From assembly GCF_900115585.1 (NCBI RefSeq), contig NZ_FOWZ01000003.1, positions 426,378-490,377 on the forward strand: a stretch of DNA of 64,000 nt. The letters run 5' to 3'. Of the stretch, positions 53,760 to 59,683 are shown one piece after another. How positions within the stretch are numbered: the first letter of the stretch is position 1; each line of letters starts with the position of its first letter. The stretch is from Qipengyuania nanhaisediminis (GTDB lineage Bacteria; Pseudomonadota; Alphaproteobacteria; Sphingomonadales; Sphingomonadaceae). The position numbers were made by a program, and so were the translations under genes. Below the pieces are notes generated by a model, which did no database searches, was not told the DNA's origin, and saw nothing but the letters and a program-made list of their open reading frames with translations.

Positions 53760-54099
53760 AGAGGAAGGCACCTGTCAGCAGCGCCGCACCGATGGCAATT
53801 CCTATGGCGGTCAGCGCTCGATAAGTCGATGATCCGCATGCACTGTCCGCCGGGCATGTTCGTGCCTGCCGAAACTGCCAGAGCAAACGGAGGGTCGCAG
53901 CGAGAAGAAGAGCCGACGCCAGGGTCAGCAACGGGACGCGATAGGGGGCCAGGACCGGCGAGATGCTGCCAAGCCACGCCGAGCCCACACCCACCGACGC
54001 GAGCATCAAGGGCAGTGCACAGCATGCAGCTGCCCCGAAGGCTGCAAAGATACCTCCGCCCGTCGCCAATCCGTTCCACCATGTGCTGATGCCGCGCAT
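53752..54099 (-). CDS. merT: Mercuric transport protein MerT
   Basis: Inner-membrane mercuric ion importer, 115 aa with three membrane helices. The Hg-binding vicinal Cys pair in the first helix is present (FAAFGAAACCALPLMLASVG), as is the second pair-like TCPADSAC in the loop. ATG preceded by AAAAGGA. No merP is adjacent. First gene of the operon, driven by the MerR-type promoter. Confidence 0.85.
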   Translation of the reverse strand: MRGISTWWNGLATGGGIFAAFGAAACCALPLMLASVGVGSAWLGSISPVLAPYRVPLLTLASALLLAATLRLLWQFRQARTCPADSACGSSTYRALTAIGIAIGAALLTGAFLYG

Positions 54100-54110
54100 C
54101 GATCGTCCTT

Positions 54111-54139
54111 TTGCAAACCTCGATTCGCACACCTATTTA
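54111..54139 (+). promoter_or_regulatory. Probable merR promoter
   Basis: TTGCAA (54111-54116), 17-bp spacer, TATTTA (54134-54139) on the plus strand. Its -10 coincides with the -10 of the divergent mer promoter, so MerR bound to the dyad would repress its own gene. Confidence 0.5.
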
Positions 54140-54164
54140 CAGTCTGTAGCAACTACAGACTCAA
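54134..54164 (-). promoter_or_regulatory. MerR-activated mer operon promoter and operator
   Basis: Minus strand: TTGAGT (-35, 54164-54159), a 19-bp spacer, TAAATA (-10, 54139-54134). The spacer holds the perfect dyad AGTCTGTAG (54141-54149) / CTACAGACT (54153-54161). The overlong 19-bp spacer with a central dyad is the hallmark of MerR-family promoters, which need activator untwisting. Confidence 0.88.
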
Positions 54165-54174
54165 GAGGTTGGCT

Positions 54175-54564
54175 TTGAAAATTGGCGAAGTGGCGAAGCG
54201 GACCGGGTGTAACATCGAGACAATCCGGTATTACGAACGGATAGGCGTTATCGATGCTCCGCCGAGAAGGGGCGCCTACCGCGACTATGGTCCTCACGAC
54301 ACGGAGCGCCTCCGCTTCATTCGGCGCGCGCGCGAACTCGGATTTTCCCTCGAAGAGGTGCGGGCATTGCTTGACTTAACGCCAGGTCAGGAAGTGCGTT
54401 GCGATGAGGTGCAATCGATCGCCGAACAGCACCTCGCAAACATCCGTGCGAAGCGGGCCGACCTTGAGCGTATGGAGAACGCTCTCGCTAAACTGATCGA
54501 GCAATGTGGCACCACGAGCAATGATCGGTGCCCGGTATTGGAAAGCCTCGCGGGCGAAGGCTAG
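54175..54564 (+). CDS. merR: MerR family mercury-type regulator
   Basis: Metal-sensing activator, about 129 aa: winged helix (KIGEVAKRTGCNIETIRYYERIGVI), coupling helices (RLRFIRRARELGFSLEEVRALL), and three Cys that match the Hg(II) ligands of Tn501 MerR (C82, C117, C126): VRCDEV, 35 residues later EQCGTT, and DRCPVLESL, with the last loop one residue shorter. I chose TTG 54175 because AAGAGG lies 6 nt upstream; TTG 54169 touches the Shine-Dalgarno. Divergent from merT. Confidence 0.9.
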   Translation: MKIGEVAKRTGCNIETIRYYERIGVIDAPPRRGAYRDYGPHDTERLRFIRRARELGFSLEEVRALLDLTPGQEVRCDEVQSIAEQHLANIRAKRADLERMENALAKLIEQCGTTSNDRCPVLESLAGEG

Positions 54565-54741
54565 CCCAGCGAATTCAAGCTACAGACCAACGGGTTTCCA
54601 CCCAGCACTCAAAATTGGCGCAGCCTGCCGGATCAGAAAAGCAAGCGGTCCGCTTTCGGGCACCTTGCAATGTGCGGCCTACGACCAGAATTGGGGCGCA
54701 TAACGGTCATCATTGAAGGAGAGAGGAGGCAGCTTTGCTCA

Positions 54742-54779
54742 TCCTGAGCCGGGATATGTCCGTCCCGGCCATCAGGAGA
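54742..54779 (+). promoter_or_regulatory. SD-sequestering hairpin before ardC
   Basis: TCCTGA (54742-54747) with TCAGGA (54772-54777), and inside it CCGGGA (54749-54754) with TCCCGG (54763-54768). The outer 3' arm is the Shine-Dalgarno of the gene at 54786. Confidence 0.55.
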
Positions 54780-54785
54780 ACTCCC

Positions 54786-55715
54786 ATGACCAAGTATCGC
54801 CGCAGTGCTTCGACTTCGCCAGCCCAGCGCATTACCGCTGCCATCATCGAAAAGCTCGAGCAAGGCACAAAGCCCTGGGTCAAGCCGTGGCGTGGCGTAC
54901 CGGTTTCGCGGCCCTTACGCTCCTGCGGGACCCCCTATCGCGGGATGAACACCTTCTGGTTGTGGACGGTGGCCGATGGCTGTGGCTACGCCTCGCCCTA
55001 CTGGATGACCTACCGCCAGTGCCAGCAGCTCGGCGGACAGGTCCGCAAGGGCGAAAAGTCGACCATCGCAATCTTTTACAAGAGCTACACCAAGGAGGTC
55101 GAGAGCGCCGAAGGCGAAGCTGACACCGAGAACCGGCGCGTGCTCAAGGCCTATGCCGTGTTCAATGCCGACCAGTGCGACGGCCTCCCCGACTTCTACC
55201 ATCCAGAGCCACTGGTTGCCGCGCTGGAGCCCTATGGACGAGAAGATCGCCTTGATACCTTCTTTGCTCATGTCGGCGCACACCTGCGCCACCATGGCGC
55301 GCAGGCTTACTATGAGCCGTTGCGCGACCGGGTCACCATGCCGCCAGCCGAACTCTTCGAAGCCTACGACCAATACTATGCGACGCTCGCACACGAGCTT
55401 TCGCACTGGACGGGTCACTCTTCGCGGCTCGACCGCGATCTCAAGAACCGCTTCGGCAGCGACGCCTATGCCGCCGAGGAACTGATCGCCGAACTTTCCT
55501 CGGCCATTCTCGGGGCAGAACTGGGTCTTCCTGTTACCCATCTCGACCATCACGCCAGCTACATCGCGTCTTGGCTCAAGATCCTCAAATCGGACGAGCG
55601 CGCGATCTTGACCGCTGCGGCCAAGGCCGAGGAAGCGGCAAGCCTGTTGCTCGAGCTTGGGGGTCACCAATCCTGCGATAGCGAGGCCGACATCGATCTC
55701 TCTGATGCAGCCTGA
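54786..55715 (+). CDS. ardC: ArdC-like antirestriction protein (ssDNA-binding plus zincin)
   Basis: 309 aa. The N-terminal ssDNA-binding domain (RITAAIIEKLEQGTKPWVKPW; PYRGMNTFWLW; GQVRKGEKSTIAIFYK) is followed by a zincin metallopeptidase domain with HELSHWTGH in TLAHELSHWTGHSSR and the third ligand Glu in AEELIAELSSAILG. ArdC proteins of IncW plasmids protect incoming single-stranded DNA from restriction. Start ATG 54786 after ATCAGGAGAACTCCC. A small unknown gene follows 11 nt downstream. Confidence 0.9.
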   Translation: MTKYRRSASTSPAQRITAAIIEKLEQGTKPWVKPWRGVPVSRPLRSCGTPYRGMNTFWLWTVADGCGYASPYWMTYRQCQQLGGQVRKGEKSTIAIFYKSYTKEVESAEGEADTENRRVLKAYAVFNADQCDGLPDFYHPEPLVAALEPYGREDRLDTFFAHVGAHLRHHGAQAYYEPLRDRVTMPPAELFEAYDQYYATLAHELSHWTGHSSRLDRDLKNRFGSDAYAAEELIAELSSAILGAELGLPVTHLDHHASYIASWLKILKSDERAILTAAAKAEEAASLLLELGGHQSCDSEADIDLSDAA

Positions 55716-55726
55716 GGAGCAGTGAG

Positions 55727-56167
55727 ATGGGACGTTCCGTCAGCTATCCAACTGGCTCCGTGGTGGCCTTTCGCCTGCTTGATGAGGGCGAAGGCGGCGA
55801 TGTCGACTGGGTCTACGAGTGCCTGGTCGACGAGGTCATCGATATCACGAAGGCGACCTTTCCTTCCTTTGAACGCTTCGATGGATGGCGCGGCCGCGAG
55901 GACCGCATCCTCCTGCGAAACGCCTTCGCCGATTGCGGCATATCGACCTATTGCGGGCTCGCCGCGATCTGGCTCGCCGAACGCGATGATGCCCGGTACT
56001 GGGAGGCGGATTTCTACATCCCAAGAACGGCAAGGGCACGGCACTGGCTCGCCCAGGTGTCAGGAAAGTTCATCGACCTGTTTGGTGAGCTGCGCCTGGT
56101 TGGGCGGTTCTCGAATGGTGAAGCGATCTTCGAGCGCTCCCGATCCACCTGCGACAGCGGGTCCTGA
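55727..56167 (+). CDS. Hypothetical protein of the ardC operon
   Basis: 146-aa soluble acidic protein, not recognised. Notable segments are FRLLDEGEGGDVDWVYECLVDEV and CGISTYCGLAAIWLAERDD. GAGGAG precedes the ATG. It is 11 nt after ardC, so co-transcription is likely; an accessory role in DNA entry is a guess from position only. Confidence 0.7.
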   Translation: MGRSVSYPTGSVVAFRLLDEGEGGDVDWVYECLVDEVIDITKATFPSFERFDGWRGREDRILLRNAFADCGISTYCGLAAIWLAERDDARYWEADFYIPRTARARHWLAQVSGKFIDLFGELRLVGRFSNGEAIFERSRSTCDSGS

Positions 56168-56223
56168 TCCTGCCTCATCCCAGTCCGCCGGGAGAGGCCC
56201 TTGGGCCGGTCGTGGCGAGCCGC

Positions 56224-56275
56224 AACCTGCGGCCCGTCGGCCCGTGTTGCCCGCGCCAGCCTAGGGCCGCAGGTT
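56224..56275. repeat. 12-bp perfect inverted repeat upstream of the SLOG gene
   Basis: AACCTGCGGCCC (56224-56235) and GGGCCGCAGGTT (56264-56275), separated by 28 nt. It can form a stable stem in the 219-nt gap before the SLOG gene; role unknown. Confidence 0.6.
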
Positions 56276-56386
56276 TCCCGCTGCGCGGTGCGTCTCGCCC
56301 CTTCTCCCGGCTCTGATCGGGCTCCGGCGGACAGGGCCGAGGCAATGGTGCCTCCTCTCCTTGTCCCCGCGATCAGGAGACACCCC

Positions 56387-57322
56387 ATGTACGACAGCTT
56401 CATCGACCAGTTGAGCGGCCTTGACCTTTCAAGCCTCAGCATCAGGCCCGCCCCATTCAATGCAACCGACTTTCCCTGCGAGGACGCGATCGACCAGACA
56501 CTTGGCGCCGTATGGTCCGACCTTTTCGCGATGTTTTCCGACACTGCTTTGGAGGCTGATGCCGAGGATATTGCCTGGGGCATGGTCAATCTCTTTCACC
56601 GCGCAGCCAGCCGTAAGTCGGCTCAATTGGATCGGGCCAGCGACGAGATCCGGACTCTGCTGGCATCCGCTGATGGATCCGAAGTGCATTCGAGCAATCT
56701 GGAAGAGCAGGTCGAGCGCGCGCAGGCTGCCGAAGCCAGCATGCTGGCCTTCGAGCAAATGCGCGAGGCGACGGCAGCACTTTATCGCGACGAGACCGGT
56801 TCCTCGTGGAAGCCCGTTTCCGGCTCGCGCACGAACCATTCGCGAAATCTCACATCGGCCGTGATCGATGCCCGCGATTTCCTCCGCGCACGCGCGGAGA
56901 ACCGGCGTCATGCCCTGATTCCGGAGGGCACTCCGGTAGTCTTTGCCGGTGGTCGCCAAAGCTTCGAGAGCGCCGAGGATGCGAAGCGTTATGCCGAAAA
57001 TGTTTGGGCGACGCTGGACAAGGTTCGCGATGTGGTTCCTGATCTCTTCCTGGTTCATGGTGGCGACGGCAAGGGTGCCGATCGCCTGGCCGCGAGCTGG
57101 GCCGAGCGCCGCGAAGTACAGCAACTGACCTACTCACTTGATCGTCGGCTTGGTGCCCGCGCCGGATTCAAGCGCAACGAGCAGATGCTCTCGCTCAATC
57201 CGCGCTACGTTGTCGCCTTTCCGGGCAATGGCGTGACCGAACGGCTCGTCATCGATGCCAAGGCGCGCCGGATCACCGTGGTCGATCGTCGTGGCCACTT
57301 GGGCACCTCTCCCGGGTCCTGA
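56387..57322 (+). CDS. DUF2493 / SLOG-fold protein
   Basis: 311 aa. The N-terminal half is a unique helical region; the C-terminal half is a DUF2493 (YspA/CpYpsA-related) Rossmann-like SLOG domain: TPVVFAGGRQSFESAEDA, LFLVHGGDGKGADRLAASWAE, FKRNEQML and VVAFPGNG. SLOG proteins are proposed to bind or process nucleotide-derived ligands in defence and conflict systems. ATG 56387 follows GATCAGGAGACACCCC; an in-frame extension to 56201 lacks protein character. Confidence 0.85.
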   Translation: MYDSFIDQLSGLDLSSLSIRPAPFNATDFPCEDAIDQTLGAVWSDLFAMFSDTALEADAEDIAWGMVNLFHRAASRKSAQLDRASDEIRTLLASADGSEVHSSNLEEQVERAQAAEASMLAFEQMREATAALYRDETGSSWKPVSGSRTNHSRNLTSAVIDARDFLRARAENRRHALIPEGTPVVFAGGRQSFESAEDAKRYAENVWATLDKVRDVVPDLFLVHGGDGKGADRLAASWAERREVQQLTYSLDRRLGARAGFKRNEQMLSLNPRYVVAFPGNGVTERLVIDAKARRITVVDRRGHLGTSPGS

Positions 57323-57381
57323 GGGGCCCTTCATCATCTGCATGAGAATTGCCTGGATGTGCATTCGGCGCCGACCCGACT

Positions 57382-57663
57382 ATGCATGAGGTCATGCAAC
57401 TTGACGATCTGCTGCAGCGCTACTTTGCTACCACCGACCTCTCCGCGGTTGCTCCCGACACATTTGCAGCCGGCATCGAGCATTGCCGGGTCGATTTCGG
57501 CCTTGAGGAGGACCGGGGCAAGCGCTTTGCACTGTGGTCGTTCCTGCACATGTTCGGGTCCGCCCCCGACCTCGATGTGGCGTTCGAGAACGAGGAAGAC
57601 CGGGAAGCTGCGCGCAACTTTATGGATCTCCTAGCGGCATCGGAAGACGATGGGGCAAGCTGA
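57382..57663 (+). CDS. Small acidic hypothetical protein
   Basis: About 93 aa (MHEVMQLDDLLQRYF to EDDGAS), acidic and helical, ending EDREAARNFMDLLAASEDDG. Not recognised. The start is uncertain (ATG 57382 or 57394; no good Shine-Dalgarno). It lies 59 nt after the SLOG gene on the same strand. Confidence 0.6.
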   Translation: MHEVMQLDDLLQRYFATTDLSAVAPDTFAAGIEHCRVDFGLEEDRGKRFALWSFLHMFGSAPDLDVAFENEEDREAARNFMDLLAASEDDGAS

Positions 57664-57891
57664 TTGCATCGGGAACACGCGAGCCTTCAGACCCGCACCC
57701 GATACCCATCCGGCTTTTGTCGCGAACAGTCCTGAACCAGGCCAGCTGAGGACAGCAACCCGTTCCTTTGACGGCCGTGTTGTCGCGCTTCGCGCGCCTG
57801 CCCGCACCACCCGTCATGAACAGGTTTCCCTTGGAGCTTCGCTCCTGCGGTGCAGTCCTCCCATGCCCTGCTTCTTCTGGATGTTCGCAAG

Positions 57892-57908
57892 CCGGAGATG
57901 GTCTCCGG
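57892..57908 (+). promoter_or_regulatory. Hairpin in the ssb leader
   Basis: CCGGAGA (57892-57898) / TCTCCGG (57902-57908), 3-nt loop, 25 nt before the ssb ATG and not overlapping its Shine-Dalgarno. The 270-nt gap before ssb shows no other gene. Confidence 0.45.
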
Positions 57909-57933
57909 TTTGAGGAACTGAAGGACTTACACC

Positions 57934-58332
57934 ATGACCAATATCGCAATCCTCACCGGTCGCATCGCCCGCGAGCCCGACACCCGCGAGACCAAGGGCG
58001 GCACCAACGTCACCGGGATCACCGTCGTCACCGATCGCCCAGCACGGGACAAGGACGGCAAGACATACAAGGACGAGAACGGCTACACCGCCAAGGAAAG
58101 CGAGTTCCACCGAGTGGCCTGCTTCAACGGCCTTGCCAAGACCGTCGGCCAGTACTGCTCCAAGGGCCAGCTGGTCAGCGTCCAGGGCCGCATCCACTAC
58201 ACCCAGTGGGAGGACAAGGACGGGGTCACCCGCTACGGCACCGAAATCCTCGCCGACAAGGTCGACTTCCTCTCCCGCGGCAACGGCTCCGGCGAGAACG
58301 ACGACAACAAAGATGCTCCCGAGATCGACTGA
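57934..58332 (+). CDS. ssb: Single-stranded DNA-binding protein, mobile-element type
   Basis: 132-aa OB-fold SSB (MTNIAILTGRIAREPDTRET; SEFHRVACFNGLAKTVGQYCSKGQLVSVQGRIHYTQWEDKDG is one continuous family pattern spanning roughly residues 48-90). The C-terminal tail is acidic but ends DAPEID, lacking the DDDIPF-type tip that recruits host repair proteins. The short linker is also unlike chromosomal SSB. It probably serves island DNA during transfer or replication. Confidence 0.9.
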   Translation: MTNIAILTGRIAREPDTRETKGGTNVTGITVVTDRPARDKDGKTYKDENGYTAKESEFHRVACFNGLAKTVGQYCSKGQLVSVQGRIHYTQWEDKDGVTRYGTEILADKVDFLSRGNGSGENDDNKDAPEID

Positions 58333-58356
58333 ACTCTCCCGTCGATCTCCCTCCCG

Positions 58357-58391
58357 AAGGGGTCCTGTCCAACCGGACAGGGCCCCTTCTT
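58357..58391 (+). terminator. Terminator after ssb
   Basis: AAGGGG-T-CCTGTCC (58357-58370) pairs with GGACAGG-G-CCCCTT (58375-58388), AACC loop; the T-run is weak (CTT). Confidence 0.7.
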
Positions 58392-58398
58392 GCTGTTC

Positions 58399-58665
58399 CT
58401 ACTCTCCGGATGGCTGTTCGGTGCGAGGAGACGAGCGAGCCGGTGGAAGCAGCTTCTGCAGAGACGCCTCTTCACCGAGCTTTCCGAGCTCTCCGGCAAC
58501 TCTTGCGAGCGCCTTCTTCGAGAAGGTCTCAAGCCCCGTTCCCAGGATGATGCGTCCCAGTTCTAGGGCGGCTTGAGCTTCAAGTAGCTTCTGGCGCTCG
58601 GCAAGTGCCAGCCGGTCGGCCTCGAGTTTCCGGAGTGCTGCGACAGCGCTTCGTTTGGTTGGCAT
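58399..58665 (-). CDS. Small charged helical protein
   Basis: 88 aa, starts MPTKRSAVAALRKLEADRLAL, a long amphipathic helix or coiled coil (ALAERQKLLEAQAALELGRII) with a Pro/Ser-rich tail. It resembles the small DUF6437-like accessory proteins on sphingomonad plasmids, not certain. AAAGGA lies 6 nt before the ATG. It is convergent to ssb. Confidence 0.65.
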   Translation of the reverse strand: MPTKRSAVAALRKLEADRLALAERQKLLEAQAALELGRIILGTGLETFSKKALARVAGELGKLGEEASLQKLLPPARSSPRTEQPSGE

Positions 58666-58817
58666 CGGGGTTCCTTTCCTGCACCCCTCGGTGGTTCCTC
58701 CCTTCGATCAACATGCACCCGGGCACAGCCTGTAGGAAAGTCCAATCGCGCTGGTCGTCCCTTGCACTACGTAACGGAGCGGGGGAGGGGGCTGGCTCAC
58801 CGAATTCCAAGGGTGAT

Positions 58818-58961
58818 GGGCATGGGGCCGGCGCGTCAAGGACGGCGGGGCCCCACCATTTTGCCTCCCCTGCGCTTTGCTCCGGTCCGACAAAATCGTT
58901 GCCCCCACCGCCGCTTCGCGGTCGCCCTCGGAGCGATCCCTGACCCGCCGGCCCCATGCCC
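58818..58961 (+). repeat. Long near-perfect inverted repeat in a non-coding stretch
   Basis: GGGCATGGGGCCGGCG (58818-58833) and its exact complement CGCCGGCCCCATGCCC (58946-58961); the stem continues inward after one C-C mismatch with GTCA/TGAC and, after a second mismatch, GGA/TCC: 23 pairs in 25 positions. The enclosed 94 nt contain more self-complementary parts (CGGCGG/CCGCCG, ATTTTG/CAAAAT, CCGC-TTC-GCGG). The stretch 58666-59008 has no credible gene; a structured RNA leader, oriT-like site or origin are options. Confidence 0.7.
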
Positions 58962-58962
58962 C

Positions 58963-59004
58963 TCCGCCTGTTTCCTGTCGTCTCAGCGACAGGTTTCAGG
59001 AGGA
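58963..59004 (+). promoter_or_regulatory. SD-sequestering hairpin before a small gene
   Basis: CCTGTCG (58974-58980) / CGACAGG (58987-58993), then symmetric TTT/TTT, then CCTG (58967-58970) / CAGG (58997-59000), then TCC / GGA after a G-A mismatch. The outer 3' arm is the strong Shine-Dalgarno AGGAGGA of the gene at 59009. Confidence 0.6.
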
Positions 59005-59008
59005 TATC

Positions 59009-59230
59009 ATGACTACACTCAGCACCTTGGACATGAACGCGCACAGCTATTTCGAAGCGCTTGCAGTTGCCGAAAGGCGCGCCCAGCACAGTTTCTTCGA
59101 CCAGCACGTGGTGGAAGATGAAGACCTGGGCTACTTCGCCCTGGACGAGGGTGACTACAACGCACTGCCTGCGCATCTCGCCAGCCGCGTGGTGCACACG
59201 GTCCATGGAGCCATGCTGGACGAATACTGA
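59009..59230 (+). CDS. Small acidic hypothetical protein
   Basis: 73 aa, MTTLSTLDMNAHSYFEALAVAERR to VVHTVHGAMLDEY; acidic, His-containing, not recognised. A strong AGGAGGA at good spacing and a dedicated terminator show a real transcription unit. Its Shine-Dalgarno is buried in the hairpin described separately. Confidence 0.7.
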   Translation: MTTLSTLDMNAHSYFEALAVAERRAQHSFFDQHVVEDEDLGYFALDEGDYNALPAHLASRVVHTVHGAMLDEY

Positions 59231-59242
59231 CGACCATACGAG

Positions 59243-59274
59243 GGCAGGAGCCGGTGACGGTTCCTGCCTTTTTT
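59243..59274 (+). terminator. Terminator after the 73-aa gene
   Basis: GGCAGGAGCC (59243-59252) / GGTTCCTGCC (59259-59268) with one G-T pair, 6-nt loop, then TTTTTT. Confidence 0.9.
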
Positions 59275-59614
59275 CGTGTTCGCTGGCACTGGAGCGGGAC
59301 GAAAAGCGGAGCGGGGCTGGGGTCGCGCTCGGTCCCGCCCCGCCTTCGGCGGTGCTCCTGCGGGCGCGGCCTTCTTGTTCTGGGCCCCGCACGCACGCCC
59401 GAACGACAGCGGGTCGGACCGGCGCGGTGCCGCGGGAACCGACAGGCCCCGGTCCCGGGCACCGCACGCGCTCCTTTGCCGCCGCCTTTGCGGGGTGTGC
59501 GGTCCTTGTGCGTGGTATTCATTCAAACGCAGATCAGGCTCAATTACGGTCGCGAACTGGATGCTCGCGCCTCCGAGGGCTCAGTTGGAAAATGCCTTAG
59601 AGAAAGGAGCGACC
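59275..59614. other. GC-rich structured non-coding stretch
   Basis: No credible gene on either strand. It holds a strong hairpin at 59424-59465: GCGGTGCC / GGCACCGC continued by CGGGA / TCCCG after a bulged G (13 pairs), a GCGGGGC/GCCCCGC inverted repeat around 59310-59345, and CCGC-CTTT-GCGG. Purpose unknown. Confidence 0.55.
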
Positions 59615-59683
59615 ATGATCACTGGATTTCGCCGCACAATGGGGAACAGAATTGGCACACCATACGCAGCCTATGCTGCATGA
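59615..59683 (+). CDS. 22-aa leader peptide upstream of the recombinase pair
   Basis: Reads MITGFRRTMGNRIG followed by a short Tyr/Ala-rich tail, with the near-perfect Shine-Dalgarno AAAGGAG 5 nt upstream. Its TGA touches the ATG of the recombinase (TGAATG), and the recombinase itself has no Shine-Dalgarno. A GCAGC/GCTGC hairpin (59666-59679) covers the end of the peptide. This fits translational coupling or leader-peptide control. Confidence 0.5.
   Translation: MITGFRRTMGNRIGTPYAAYAA

Noticed and set aside
57723..57736. GAAC-N6-GAAC upstream of ssb as a second SOS box
   Set aside because: Spacer is 6, not 7, and GC-containing; does not match the consensus.
58633..59683. Several GC-rich plus-strand frames across the structured region
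   Set aside because: Arg/Ala/Pro-rich translations with no start signals; explained by palindromic GC-rich DNA. Only the 73-aa gene and the leader peptide have ribosome-binding sites.
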